A stretch of DNA of 18,401 nt from Spirochaetales bacterium (GCA_007130265.1 SLST01000068.1:1-18401), one strand, 5' to 3'; positions 1 to 8,538 are shown, numbered from the stretch's first letter. Numbers and translations are program-made. The notes: generated from the letters alone by a model not told the origin.

Positions 1-806
1 CTGATCGAGGTGACGCAGGCGAGCAGGCCCTGCGTATACGGATGGAGCGGCCGCGAAAACAGCAGCCGGGTAGGGGCCGACTCGACCACGAGGCCGGCGT
101 ACATGACGTAAACGTGATCCGCGACCTCTGAGACCACCGCGAGGTCGTGGGTGATGAGTAGAACCGTCGTACCCACCCGCGCGGCAAGGCGTTTCAGCAG
201 TTCGAGGACCTGCGCCTGGATCGTGACGTCGAGCGCGGTTGTGGGCTCATCCGCGATCAGGAGCTCGGGGTCGCAGCTGAGAGCCATCGCGATCATCACG
301 CGTTGCCGCATCCCCCCGGAGAGTCGATGCGGATACTCGCCGAGCAGACGCTTGGGTCGAGCGAACCCCACCTCATCGAGGAGCTCCACGGAACGCTCGA
401 TCGCCTGCCGCCTGGAGAGGCTTAGATGGTAGCGCAGCATCTCTGCGATCTGTTCACCCACCGTCATGAGCGGGTTGAGCGAGGTCATCGGCTCCTGAAA
501 CACCATGGACATGCGTCGTCCTCGAATCCTGGTCATCTCGCCATGATCGAGACCGATCAGTTCCTTTCCGTCGAGCCTGACTTCGCCGCCGATGATGTGT
601 CCTCCTGCCGGCACGAGCCGCATGATCGAGAGCCCGGTCACGCTCTTGCCGCAGCCGGACTCACCCACAATCGCGACGGTCTGCCTGCGTTCGAGCGTGA
701 GGCTTACGCCGTCCACCGCCCGCACCGGTGTCGCTTCAGGGCCGAACCAGGTGCAGAGGTCTCGCACCTCGAGCAGGCTCACGCCGGTCGCAGGCGCGCC
801 GCTCAC
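1..806 (-). CDS. Opp/Dpp-type ABC transporter ATP-binding protein, C-terminus cut by window edge
   Basis: This is the cytoplasmic ATPase that powers the importer encoded by the genes upstream. Read from a GTG at 806, 268 codons are visible and the frame runs off the left edge. The ABC signatures are all present: Walker A GESGCGKS (residues 48-55), Q-loop VFQEP (Q104), signature LSGGMRQR (162-169), Walker B LLIADEPT (182-189) and switch histidine LITHD (H220). The long QEPMTSLNP Q-loop and the HPYTQGLL tail are typical of the OppD/DppD branch, whose members usually run to about 320-330 residues, so some 50-60 residues lie outside. The GTG overlaps the stop of the upstream permease by 4 bp (GTGA), indicating translational coupling. 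A second ATPase (OppF/DppF-like) would be expected beyond the edge. Confidence 0.93.
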   Translation of the reverse strand, partial: MSGAPATGVSLLEVRDLCTWFGPEATPVRAVDGVSLTLERRQTVAIVGESGCGKSVTGLSIMRLVPAGGHIIGGEVRLDGKELIGLDHGEMTRIRGRRMSMVFQEPMTSLNPLMTVGEQIAEMLRYHLSLSRRQAIERSVELLDEVGFARPKRLLGEYPHRLSGGMRQRVMIAMALSCDPELLIADEPTTALDVTIQAQVLELLKRLAARVGTTVLLITHDLAVVSEVADHVYVMYAGLVVESAPTRLLFSRPLHPYTQGLLACVTSI

Positions 807-1618
807 AGGTGATGACCCCTTACATCGAGCGCGTCACGCACGCCGTTACTGATCATGTAGAACCCCAGAACCATCAGGGTGATCGCGAACCCGGGAGCAA
901 GTGTGAACCACGGCGATCGCAGGAAGTGCCCCTGCGCCTCACGCAGCATTCGGCCCCAACTCGGCGTGGGCGGCTGGACCCCCAGGCCAAGGTAGCTGAG
1001 GCCCGCTTCGCTCAGGATCGCTCCCGCGAAGGCGACCGCCCCCGCGATCACGAGCGACGAGACGACGTTCGGCAGAATGTGTCGGGCCATGATTGCCGTC
1101 GGGCGAACGCCGATCGTGCGTGCCGCGTCCACAAAATCCATCGACTTGTACTGCAAGAAGCCGCTGCGGGCAATGCGGGATATCGTCGGTACACTCATGA
1201 TCCCGATCGCGAGAGCCGTATTGAGGGTGCCGGGGCCCGCGATCGCGATGACCATCAACGCCATGATGAGACCCGGGAACGCGAGAAGGCCGTCCATAAC
1301 CCGCATGAACACCTCGTCGATCCACGATCCCGCGTACCCGGCGATACCGCCGATGACGGTCCCGAAGACAAGACCGATCGCGACCGCCGTCGAGCCCACG
1401 AAGAAGGCGGTCCGTCCCCCGTGCATGACCCGGCTGAAGACGTCACGGCCGAAGTTGTCGGTTCCGAGCCAGAAACGAGTGCTCGGCCCCTCGAAGCGGT
1501 GTTCACGGTGCATCTCGTTGATGTCGTGCGGCGTGTAGACGAGGCTCACGAGGGTCATGATAGTGAGCGCGCCCACGATGGCCAGACCGATGAACAGACT
1601 CGAGTTCGTGCGCCTCAT
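803..1618 (-). CDS. Opp/Dpp-type ABC transporter permease, DppC/OppC-like
   Basis: This is the second inner-membrane subunit of the importer, 271 residues, a normal DppC-type length. An N-terminal membrane anchor (about residues 8-28) is followed by the subfamily motif WLGTDNFGRDVFSR and several further hydrophobic segments. The EAA-like coupling loop reads DFVDAARTIGVRPTAIMARH and is followed by HILPN. The C-terminal part contains YLGLGVQPPTPSWGRML, a hallmark of DppC/OppC proteins. Its ATG overlaps the stop of the preceding permease (ATGA), and its own TGA overlaps the GTG of the ATPase. The three genes should therefore be co-translated in fixed order. Substrate cannot be read from the permease. 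Confidence 0.93.
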   Translation of the reverse strand: MRRTNSSLFIGLAIVGALTIMTLVSLVYTPHDINEMHREHRFEGPSTRFWLGTDNFGRDVFSRVMHGGRTAFFVGSTAVAIGLVFGTVIGGIAGYAGSWIDEVFMRVMDGLLAFPGLIMALMVIAIAGPGTLNTALAIGIMSVPTISRIARSGFLQYKSMDFVDAARTIGVRPTAIMARHILPNVVSSLVIAGAVAFAGAILSEAGLSYLGLGVQPPTPSWGRMLREAQGHFLRSPWFTLAPGFAITLMVLGFYMISNGVRDALDVRGHHL

Positions 1619-2562
1619 GTGAGTTCAACCCGTGGATCAACCACATGATAGGCGATGTCGACAAGAAGGTTGAAGAGCGTAACGAAGAAGGTGATGTAGA
1701 GCACCAGTCCCTGAATCAGCGGAAAGTCCCGGGCGCTCACCGCCGTCACGAGCAGGAGGCCCAACCCCGGCAGCGCGAACACCTGCTCGATGATGATAGT
1801 CCCCACAACGATGTTTGAGAAGATCATCCCAAGGACGGTGATCACCGGCAGCGCGGCGTTGCGGAGCACATGACGGTAGACCACGTGGCGGACCGGGAAC
1901 CCCTTGCTGAAAGCGGTACGCACATAGTCGTGGCCGAACTGGTCGATCATCGAGTTACGGGTGTACCTGACGACGACCGCGATCAACGGAATCGCGATGG
2001 CAATGGAGGGGAGGGTCACGGAGCGGAGCGATGCGGGCACTCCGGCCTCGAACGTCACGTACCCCCCGGTGGGGAAGAGCCCGAGCGACAGGCTGAACAC
2101 CGATATGAGGATGATGCCCAGCCAGAACGACGGAATCGCCATGCCGATCTGGATCATCATGGATACCAGCGGTTCGCTCCAATGTGCGCGTCGCACGGCC
2201 AGTACGATTCCGAGCGGAACCGCGATGACGACCACGGCGCTCATCGCCAGGAGGGCGATCGAGAGCGATACCGCGACCCGATCGAGAATGAGTGCGCTCA
2301 CGGGTCGCCCGTAGCGAATAGAGGTTCCCAGATCACCGGTGAGTACGCCGGCAACCCAGCGTGCGAGGCGAGCTGCCGGAGGAAGTTCGGTACCGAGCTC
2401 CTCTCGCATCGCGGCGATCAGCGCCGGGTCGGCGTCCGGACCGAGCATCGTGAGTACCGGGTCTCCCGGGATCACCTCAAATGCGAGAAAGGTGGCCATC
2501 GCGACCACGATCAACGTGGTCGCGAGGGTGAATATCCGGCGGACGAGGTACGTTGAGCTCAC
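1615..2562 (-). CDS. Opp/Dpp-type ABC transporter permease, DppB/OppB-like
   Basis: This is the first inner-membrane permease subunit, 315 residues, standard for DppB. The N-terminus YLVRRIFTLATTLIVVAMATFL matches the family pattern of a basic RR turn entering the first helix, followed by VIPGDPV. Further hydrophobic segments lie around residues 98-122, 133-158, 190-206, 245-262 and 290-307. The EAA loop is DYVRTAFSKGFPVRHVVYRH followed by VLRNAALPVI, the coupling helix contacting the ATPase. The start is a GTG only 2 bp after the stop of the binding-protein gene, with no strong ribosome binding site of its own, so translation probably relies on coupling. Confidence 0.93.
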   Translation of the reverse strand: MSSTYLVRRIFTLATTLIVVAMATFLAFEVIPGDPVLTMLGPDADPALIAAMREELGTELPPAARLARWVAGVLTGDLGTSIRYGRPVSALILDRVAVSLSIALLAMSAVVVIAVPLGIVLAVRRAHWSEPLVSMMIQIGMAIPSFWLGIILISVFSLSLGLFPTGGYVTFEAGVPASLRSVTLPSIAIAIPLIAVVVRYTRNSMIDQFGHDYVRTAFSKGFPVRHVVYRHVLRNAALPVITVLGMIFSNIVVGTIIIEQVFALPGLGLLLVTAVSARDFPLIQGLVLYITFFVTLFNLLVDIAYHVVDPRVELT

Positions 2563-2564
2563 GT

Positions 2565-4103
2565 CTACTCACGAGCATACCTGAGTTTGCTGAAATCGTG
2601 AAAGAAGAACGGGTAAGGAGTATACCCGCTGAAGCGCTCATCCATTGCCCAGATGAACTGGTAGTCCGCGAGAAAGACCGCCGGAACGTCCCACGCAAGC
2701 AGCTCCTGCGCTTCGCGGTACAGCCGAGCTCGGGTATCGCGGTCCGGCGATCGCAGCGCGCGCTCCATGACATCGTCGTACGACTCATTCTCGTAGTTCA
2801 GGAAGTTGCGACGGAAATCGGAGATGTAGCGGCGAAGCACCGGGTAGGGGTCGAGCTTGCCGGTGAAGTCGATCAAGGTCAGCTGGAAGTCGCGACTCGT
2901 ATAAATGTCCGAGAGCCACATGCTCCACTCGATCACCCGAATTCTCGTCCTGATCCCGATCCGGGAGAGCTGCTGCTGAATGACCTGCGCCGTGTTGGTG
3001 TAGACGGGGCTGTGTCCGGAGATCCGCAGCTCAACCGGAAAACCGTCCGGGTACCCGGCCTCGCCGAGCAGGCTCTCTGCGGCATCCAGGTCGAACCCGA
3101 AGGTGCCGACGAGCCGCTCGTCGAAGTAGTCGGGCATCGCCGGGCTCATGCTCGAACCCAGCTCGACGGCGTAGCCGTTGAACACGAAGTCGATGATCTC
3201 GCTGCGGTCGATCGCGTGGTTGATTGCCCGGCGCACGCGTGGATCGTTGAACGGAGCGCGATCGTTGTTCATGCCCAGGATGAATACCGAGTTTGCGAGC
3301 GCCGTAACGACGCGAAACGAGTCTTCGACCTCTGCGATGCGGTCCGCCGGGACATCTGCAAAGTCGAGTTCTCCGGCGCGAAGCGCGAGCAATCGAGCGT
3401 CGGCATCGCCTATGATCCTCACGATCACCCGGTCGACGTCGCCGGCACTCCCGTAGTAACGGTCGAACCGCTCGAGCACGATGCGGTTCTGGGGGATGTA
3501 CTCCACGAATCGGTACGGCCCCGCCCCGATCGGCGCTTCCGCCTGCCGATGGTACCCGGCCGGCACGATTGCGCGGTAGAGGAACTTCTCGAACGAGGAG
3601 TTTGGTCTCGCCAGGCGGATCACAACGCTCCGGGGATCAGGCGTCTCGATTTCCTCCACGTCGTCGAACTCCGACGAGAGTGCCGGTCCGCCGTCGGCTC
3701 CCCGCAGCCGGTTGATGGTGAAGACGACGTCGTTCGCCGTGACCGGGTTTCCGCTGTGGAAGTACGCATCCGACCGCAGCGTGAAGGTGTAGGTCAGCCC
3801 GTCTTCCGAGATCGTGTACGACTCCGCGAGTCCCGGCTCGACGCCACCGTCCGGCGTCGGGTTGAGAAGCCCGTCAAAGACATTGAGCATGATCTGTTCG
3901 GTCATCGATGCCGACGAGCGGTGCGGATCGAGCGAGTCCGGGTCTGCGGCCATCGCGAGCCGGAAGGTCACCGCCGCCTCGGCCGCAGGTTCCTGCGATC
4001 CGGTGGCTGACGTGTACCAGGCCGCTGTGACAAGCAGCGCTACGGCGATCACCGCGCGCAGTATCGGCAGCGCCCGCGGCGCGCGTGTTGCTGATTTGTT
4101 CAT
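2565..4103 (-). CDS. Periplasmic substrate-binding protein of the ABC importer (SBP_bac_5 family)
   Basis: This is the solute receptor of the importer, family 5 (peptide/nickel/opine, also some oligosaccharides), 512 residues. After a basic N-terminus and a hydrophobic stretch (about residues 14-30), the mature part opens with FRLAMAADPDSLDPHRSS. The family pattern GLAESYTISEDGLTYTFTLR then leads to DVVFTINRL. No cysteine lies near the end of the signal sequence, so it looks like a soluble secreted protein, not a lipoprotein. I chose the ATG at 4103 over an upstream in-frame ATG at 4145: GGGGAG (4111-4116) sits 7 nt upstream and the signal peptide then begins MNKSATRAPR. It is the first gene of the operon, transcribed away from the sensor kinase. 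Ligand class is not decidable from sequence. Peptides are the default, but glycosidase neighbours make oligosaccharides or glycopeptides plausible. Confidence 0.92.
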   Translation of the reverse strand: MNKSATRAPRALPILRAVIAVALLVTAAWYTSATGSQEPAAEAAVTFRLAMAADPDSLDPHRSSASMTEQIMLNVFDGLLNPTPDGGVEPGLAESYTISEDGLTYTFTLRSDAYFHSGNPVTANDVVFTINRLRGADGGPALSSEFDDVEEIETPDPRSVVIRLARPNSSFEKFLYRAIVPAGYHRQAEAPIGAGPYRFVEYIPQNRIVLERFDRYYGSAGDVDRVIVRIIGDADARLLALRAGELDFADVPADRIAEVEDSFRVVTALANSVFILGMNNDRAPFNDPRVRRAINHAIDRSEIIDFVFNGYAVELGSSMSPAMPDYFDERLVGTFGFDLDAAESLLGEAGYPDGFPVELRISGHSPVYTNTAQVIQQQLSRIGIRTRIRVIEWSMWLSDIYTSRDFQLTLIDFTGKLDPYPVLRRYISDFRRNFLNYENESYDDVMERALRSPDRDTRARLYREAQELLAWDVPAVFLADYQFIWAMDERFSGYTPYPFFFHDFSKLRYARE

Positions 4104-4161
4104 TTCATCTCTCCCCGCCGGTTCAGGATCGACCAGGCGTGTCACGAATTCATGAGTCTCC

Positions 4162-4197
4162 GGTTAGGAGTATATTCATCTTCTCCTCCCTGATCGA
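4162..4197 (-). promoter_or_regulatory. Candidate promoter of the ABC importer operon
   Basis: On the minus strand a good -10 hexamer, TATACT, lies at 4169-4174. The hexamer 17 bp upstream (TCGATC, 4192-4197) matches the sigma-70 -35 consensus at only 3 of 6 positions, so activation by a regulator would be expected. The predicted start near 4162 gives a leader of about 59 nt containing the GGGGAG ribosome binding site. Confidence 0.4.
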
Positions 4198-4219
4198 GTC
4201 GAAAGTGTCGTGAGTTTGG

Positions 4220-4245
4220 TGTCCAGGGCTGATTTCCTCTGGACA
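4220..4245. promoter_or_regulatory. Inverted repeat, candidate operator between importer operon and sensor kinase
   Basis: Perfect 7-bp arms TGTCCAG (4220-4226) and CTGGACA (4239-4245) are separated by 12 bp. The right arm contains the hexamer TGGACA proposed as the -35 box of the kinase promoter, so a bound protein would block or contact polymerase there. The site is also about 50 bp upstream of the importer -10, where an activator could act. The binding protein is unknown. Confidence 0.4.
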
Positions 4246-4276
4246 TCGACGCCTGGATACGGTACACTTCGAGTGT
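4240..4276 (+). promoter_or_regulatory. Candidate promoter of the propeller sensor kinase
   Basis: TGGACA (4240-4245, 5 of 6 to consensus), a 17-bp spacer and TACACT (4263-4268, 4 of 6) form a sigma-70-like promoter. The predicted start is near 4275, giving a leader of about 40 nt. A short perfect palindrome with 5-bp arms and a 3-bp centre (ACACTTCGAGTGT, 4264-4276) overlaps the -10 and start site and could be a second operator or a small 5' hairpin. Confidence 0.5.
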
Positions 4277-4315
4277 CAAATATCGCTAATTAATCAATTA
4301 AAGGGGTCCGAGCTC

Positions 4316-7300
4316 TTGCGTCGTGTCTGTCCGTACCTCATCTCCCGACTTCTCGGCATCCTCCTTCTTGGCATGGGCATCGCCCCGCTTGCCGCCGCCC
4401 CGCTCGAGGCACGGCTGCAGTTCGACCACATCTCGTACGTAGACGGGCTCGTCAACTCGGCCGTCTCGTCTATCCTGCAGGACGACTCCGGGTTTCTCTG
4501 GTTCGGTACCCAGGCCGGTCTGCAGCGGTACGACGGCTATACGATGACGCTCTACACGAGCGAGCCCTTCAACCCCGGAAGTCTCTCTCATCAGCTCGTT
4601 CAGACGCTCTATCTCGACTCCGGCGACGTCATCTGGGTCGGCACTTACGGCGGTCTGAACCGGCTCGACCCCATCACCAACCGCATCACGCACTTCCGTC
4701 ACTCGAATACCGACGCCCATTCGCTGAGCAACGACGTGGTTACCTCCGTCGCGCGCGACGCGTCCGGGACCCTGTGGGCGGGCACCCTGGACGGTCTGAA
4801 TCGACTCGACTCGGAGGAGGAGAAGCGGTTCACCCGGTTCGTCGCCGGGGAGGACGACCGGTCGCTTCCGAACGCCACGGTCAGGCGGGTCTTTCTGGAC
4901 TCTTCAGACCGGCTCTGGGTCGGCACCTACGGAGGCCTTTCGCTCGTCGAGTACGCGCGGTCCGGCGAGGTCGAGTTCCGCACGGTTGCCGACGGTCCGG
5001 ACGGGCTTCCGAGCCCCTACGTGATGTCGATCGCGGAGGACGAGGCCGGACGGCTCTGGGTCGGCACCTGGGACGGCGGAGTCTCGCGTGTGTCTGCTGC
5101 GGGGACCGTTGAGACGCACTACAGGTTTCCCGACAACCGCGTCTACCAGGTGCTGCCCGCCCGGTCGGGCCTCGTCTATCTGGCCATCTGGGGCGGCGGG
5201 CTCGTGATTCTCGACCCGGATACGGGCGACTACACCGTCCACAGGCCGGACGTCGACGACTCGTACAGCCTCGCTCACGATATCGCCTACTCGCTCTACG
5301 AGGATCGGACCGGTATCATCTGGATTGGGACGAACGGAAACGGAATCAGCAAGTACGACCCCGGACGCCGCGACTTCCGGTTCGTCCATCCTGAGCTTCC
5401 CGAGCACCGGCGCCTCTCGATCGGTCGGGTCCAGATGCTGCACGAGGATCGCGCGACGGGGCGGCTCTACATCGGCGTGCAGAACTCGGGTCTGAATGTC
5501 CGTGACCCGGACACCGGACGAGTCACCATCCATCGCCATGACCCGGACGATCCGACGAGCATCGGGCACGACAACGTCACCGCCGCGCTTACGGAGCCTG
5601 ACGGGTCGATCCTGCTCGGCACGAACGCCGGCATTTCGCGCTACAACCCGCGTACGGGCGACTTCGAGTCGGCCTGGGGTCCGTTCGCCGACGTCGCGGG
5701 CGACGATCCGCAGATCGTGTACGCCCTCATGCGCGCGCGCGACGATTCGATCTGGGTTGGCACCTACGACCGCGGACTCCTGCGCCGGAAGCCGGACGGT
5801 ACCGTGGTATCGTACCGCTACGACCCCGAAGACCCCGGCAGCCTGAGCAACAATCTCGTCTACGCGATCTACGAGGACAGCCGTGGCGTGATCTGGGTCG
5901 CGACGAACGGCGGGCTGAACCGGTACCTGCCCGAGGTCGACGGGTTTCGCCATTATCTCCATGATCCGGAGAATCCGCGCAGCATCAGCAGCAACAGCAC
6001 GGCCCAGATGCTCGAGGACTCCGCCGGTACGCTCTGGATCGCCTCACGCAGCGGCGGTCTCATACGGTACCGGAGGCAGACCGACGACTTCGACTTCATC
6101 GGCACGGCGCACGGCCTGAGCAGCAACCTCGTGGCGAGCCTTCTCGAGGTCGCGCCGGGCGTGATCTACGTCGCAACGACGAACGGCCTGAACCGGATCG
6201 ACCTCGACCCGGTCAGGGTCACGACCATCGACGAGCGTGACGGGCTCAACGTCCGGGAGTTCGCGGGAGGCGCCCTGCGGACCTCGGACGGAGAGCACTT
6301 GTTCGGAGCTTTCTCCACCATCATCCGCGTTCCTCCCGCAAGAAGCCCCGTGGAAGGTCACGAGCCGGACGTGCGGATCACCGCGATCTCCGTGATGAAC
6401 GAACCGTACGAGCGCGGCTTAGCTCCGCACGCCGTCCGCGAGATCTCGCTTCCTCACGCGCGGAACTTCATCTCCTTCGAGTTCGCCGCGATGGAGTTCT
6501 CCGTTCCCCGGCGCAACCGCTACCGGTACCGGCTCGTCGGGTTGGACCCCGAATGGGTCGACGCCGGTTACCGCCGGACCGCCGACTACACGGCCCTGCC
6601 TCCGGGTCGCTACACGTTCGAAGTCCTCGGCGCCGACAGCCGCGGCGCCTGGAGCCCTGAGCCCACGCGCGTCGCAGTTGAGATCGTGCCTCCCTTCTGG
6701 CGAACGAGCTGGTTCACCGTGCTCTCACTCCTGCTTCTGGCTGCAGCGGTGATCGCGGTTGTCCTGGTGCGCACGCGCACGCTCCAGGTACGCGCACGGG
6801 AGCTCGAGGCACTCGTCGCCGAACGTACGGCTGCGCTGAAGCGCACGAACACCGAGCTCGCCGCGGCGAACTCTACCCGCGAGCGGCTTTTCTCCATCAT
6901 CGCCCACGATTTGCGTAACCCGATCACCGGTGTGGCCGGCATCATGCGCCGCGTGGTGCGCGACTTTGGAGCCATGGAACGGCACGAGCTCGAGGAGATT
7001 TCCCGGGTCGTTGCGACATCGGCGGGCGGTCTCGAGTCGATGCTCGACAACCTTCTCGAGTGGTCGCAGCTCCAGCTCGAGGCGGTCGAGCAGCGGTCGC
7101 AGCGGCTGTCGGTTGACGAGCTCGTGAGTTCCGTCGTCGACGCGTACCGCAGTGCGGCTCACACCAAGTCACTGGGCCTGCGGCACGAGCCCACACCGGG
7201 GCTCACCGCTCAGGCGGACTCACACGCCCTTAAGACGATCCTCGCGAATCTGCTCAGCAACGCTGTGAAGTTCACGCCTCAGGGAGGCACCGTCACGGTC

Positions 7301-7561
7301 GCGAGCACGGCGTTCTCGAGCGAAGGCGAGCCGCGCGTCGCGATCACCGTGCAGGACACCGGCGTCGGCATCCCTCCGGAACAGCTCGATGCGGTCTTCG
7401 AGCTTGCCTCTGTCTATCGCACCACCGGTACCCAGGGCGAGCGCGGTTCCGGACTCGGCCTGACCCTGTGCCGCGATCTCGTCGAGCGCCTTGGCGGTAC
7501 GATTACGATCGACAGCCACATGGGCGAAGGGACGGTGGTCACCGTCGAGCTTCCCGGCTGA
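4316..7561 (+). CDS. Membrane sensor histidine kinase with double beta-propeller (Reg_prop), Y_Y_Y, HisKA and HATPase domains
   Basis: A 1081-residue sensor kinase. A signal sequence (residues 1-28) is followed by about 13-14 tandem propeller repeats of the form DxxGxLWVGTxxGLNRxDP (roughly 35-690), enough for two seven-bladed propellers. Next come a Y_Y_Y domain (about 715-795) and one transmembrane helix (about 802-820), then a coiled coil. The HisKA H-box is FSIIAHDLRNPITG (H864), and the ATPase boxes are LLSNAVKF (N982), DTGVGIPP (D1014) and GERGSGLGLTL (from G1041). The protein ends there, with no receiver or AraC domain as in Bacteroides hybrid regulators, so it needs a separate response regulator. 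In the family the periplasmic part usually senses oligosaccharides. The start is a TTG with AAGGGG (4301-4306) 9 nt upstream, and it gives a clean signal peptide. It is divergent from the importer operon. Confidence 0.93.
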   Translation: MRRVCPYLISRLLGILLLGMGIAPLAAAPLEARLQFDHISYVDGLVNSAVSSILQDDSGFLWFGTQAGLQRYDGYTMTLYTSEPFNPGSLSHQLVQTLYLDSGDVIWVGTYGGLNRLDPITNRITHFRHSNTDAHSLSNDVVTSVARDASGTLWAGTLDGLNRLDSEEEKRFTRFVAGEDDRSLPNATVRRVFLDSSDRLWVGTYGGLSLVEYARSGEVEFRTVADGPDGLPSPYVMSIAEDEAGRLWVGTWDGGVSRVSAAGTVETHYRFPDNRVYQVLPARSGLVYLAIWGGGLVILDPDTGDYTVHRPDVDDSYSLAHDIAYSLYEDRTGIIWIGTNGNGISKYDPGRRDFRFVHPELPEHRRLSIGRVQMLHEDRATGRLYIGVQNSGLNVRDPDTGRVTIHRHDPDDPTSIGHDNVTAALTEPDGSILLGTNAGISRYNPRTGDFESAWGPFADVAGDDPQIVYALMRARDDSIWVGTYDRGLLRRKPDGTVVSYRYDPEDPGSLSNNLVYAIYEDSRGVIWVATNGGLNRYLPEVDGFRHYLHDPENPRSISSNSTAQMLEDSAGTLWIASRSGGLIRYRRQTDDFDFIGTAHGLSSNLVASLLEVAPGVIYVATTNGLNRIDLDPVRVTTIDERDGLNVREFAGGALRTSDGEHLFGAFSTIIRVPPARSPVEGHEPDVRITAISVMNEPYERGLAPHAVREISLPHARNFISFEFAAMEFSVPRRNRYRYRLVGLDPEWVDAGYRRTADYTALPPGRYTFEVLGADSRGAWSPEPTRVAVEIVPPFWRTSWFTVLSLLLLAAAVIAVVLVRTRTLQVRARELEALVAERTAALKRTNTELAAANSTRERLFSIIAHDLRNPITGVAGIMRRVVRDFGAMERHELEEISRVVATSAGGLESMLDNLLEWSQLQLEAVEQRSQRLSVDELVSSVVDAYRSAAHTKSLGLRHEPTPGLTAQADSHALKTILANLLSNAVKFTPQGGTVTVASTAFSSEGEPRVAITVQDTGVGIPPEQLDAVFELASVYRTTGTQGERGSGLGLTLCRDLVERLGGTITIDSHMGEGTVVTVELPG

Positions 7562-7570
7562 CCTCCTGCT

Positions 7571-7592
7571 GAGCCCCTGCCGTGTCCGGCTC
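7571..7592. terminator. Weak hairpin in the convergent gap after the kinase gene
   Basis: Arms GAGCC (7571-7575) and GGCTC (7588-7592) can pair around a 12-nt loop in the 34-bp gap between two convergent genes. There is no T-tract on either strand, so at best this is a weak or Rho-assisted terminator for both genes. Confidence 0.2.
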
Positions 7593-7595
7593 CAC

Positions 7596-8486
7596 TCACC
7601 GGAACTCGTAGCATCGCGTCCAGCGTGCCGTTGCGTTCGGTTCGACGGTTCGTGTGACGTTCATCTCCGGTGAGATCTGATCGCGCGTCACGTAGAGAGC
7701 GCTGATCTGGGGCGGTCGATCGGCCTCGATCGTCATTCCGGTACCGGTTGCCTCGTTGTCGATCGACCATCGATGGCGTGCATCGCCTTCCGTCGGGCGA
7801 AAGAAGAGCTTGCGCCGTTCTTCCGCGGCCGACGGGTCAAAACCGAACGTCCTGGGATCGACGGGTCGCACGAGCCCGGTATCCGGTTCATCCAAACGGT
7901 TCCCGATGCTGTCGCACACCTCGTACGCGTAGTCGATGGAGACGGAGTAGTCTGTGGACAATGGGGCGTTGTCGAAACACGAGAAGTTGTGCAGGTACTG
8001 CTCCGTTTGGAACGGCGCCTCGCCCAGGTTCCGGAGCGCGTAGTCGATTTTCACGGAGTTTCCCTGGACAGCCAGGTCAACGACGAGCCGGTACCCGAGC
8101 GGCTCTTCGCGCGGTTCGAGCTCCTGCGTGAAACGAGCGCGTGTCTTCTCGATCGAGACCGAGGTATCCGGGCGAGCTCGTACCGGGTAGGTGCCCGCGA
8201 ATCTATACGGATCAGCGCTCTCGCGTTCGAGCAGTCCCACACCTATCTTGACGAAGCGCTCGCCGGGGCGGCATCCCTCGAACCCGGGCGGCACCGTGCG
8301 CTCGCCTATGTCGAACTCCATGGGCGAACCACGGTCGAAGAGATACGAGTGAGCCTGGTAGCGAACCTGGAGGATGTGGGCGGCGGGGCTGAATCGTGTC
8401 GCAAGGTGTTCGTCTCTGGATCCGGGGCGGGCGATTTCGAGCGTCAGGTCGTCTGTCTCGAGCGAGAACGTTGGCTGGTGCGTCAT
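7596..8486 (-). CDS. Galactose-mutarotase-like (aldose 1-epimerase superfamily) protein
   Basis: A soluble protein of 296 residues with no signal peptide. The composition is beta-rich, and the motif TEQYLHNFSCFD near the middle resembles the sugar-binding YxHNFxxxD segment of galactose-mutarotase-like proteins. The central SVKIDYALRNLGEAPFQTE also follows the beta-sandwich pattern of that superfamily. I cannot confidently place the catalytic His/Glu pair of true aldose 1-epimerases, so it may be a non-epimerase sugar-binding member. The ATG at 8486 has GGAGAGGAA (8494-8502) 7 nt upstream. It shares a promoter region with the divergent GH20-like glycosidase, which suggests a joint role in handling the released sugar. 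Confidence 0.6.
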   Translation of the reverse strand: MTHQPTFSLETDDLTLEIARPGSRDEHLATRFSPAAHILQVRYQAHSYLFDRGSPMEFDIGERTVPPGFEGCRPGERFVKIGVGLLERESADPYRFAGTYPVRARPDTSVSIEKTRARFTQELEPREEPLGYRLVVDLAVQGNSVKIDYALRNLGEAPFQTEQYLHNFSCFDNAPLSTDYSVSIDYAYEVCDSIGNRLDEPDTGLVRPVDPRTFGFDPSAAEERRKLFFRPTEGDARHRWSIDNEATGTGMTIEADRPPQISALYVTRDQISPEMNVTRTVEPNATARWTRCYEFR

Positions 8487-8502
8487 TGGTGCATTCCTCT
8501 CC

Positions 8503-8538
8503 GCGCGCCACTATACCCGATCCTTCTCTGACCATCAA
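8503..8538 (-). promoter_or_regulatory. Promoter of the mutarotase-like gene
   Basis: On the minus strand TTGATG (8533-8538, 4 of 6 to consensus) is followed after 17 bp by TATAGT (8510-8515, 5 of 6). The predicted start at about 8503 leaves a leader of roughly 16 nt that is little more than the GGAGAGGAA ribosome binding site. Confidence 0.65.

Noticed and set aside
728..1648. A 306-codon plus-strand frame opposite the DppC-like permease
   Set aside because: Composition of a shadow frame (many Arg, His, Asp, Glu) and it crosses two well-supported minus-strand genes.
2553..4010. A 485-codon open frame on the plus strand opposite the binding-protein gene
   Set aside because: Low-complexity charged sequence without motifs; the minus-strand frame is a clear family 5 binding protein in an intact operon.
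4104..4145. Longer start of the binding protein at 4145
   Set aside because: It would add 14 residues with acidic content before the signal peptide and has no ribosome binding site, whereas 4103 has GGGGAG in place.
4430..6250. Tandem repetition in the kinase gene as a possible DNA repeat array
   Set aside because: The repetition is at the protein level (propeller blades of about 45-50 residues) with diverged DNA, so it is a domain feature and not a CRISPR or satellite repeat.
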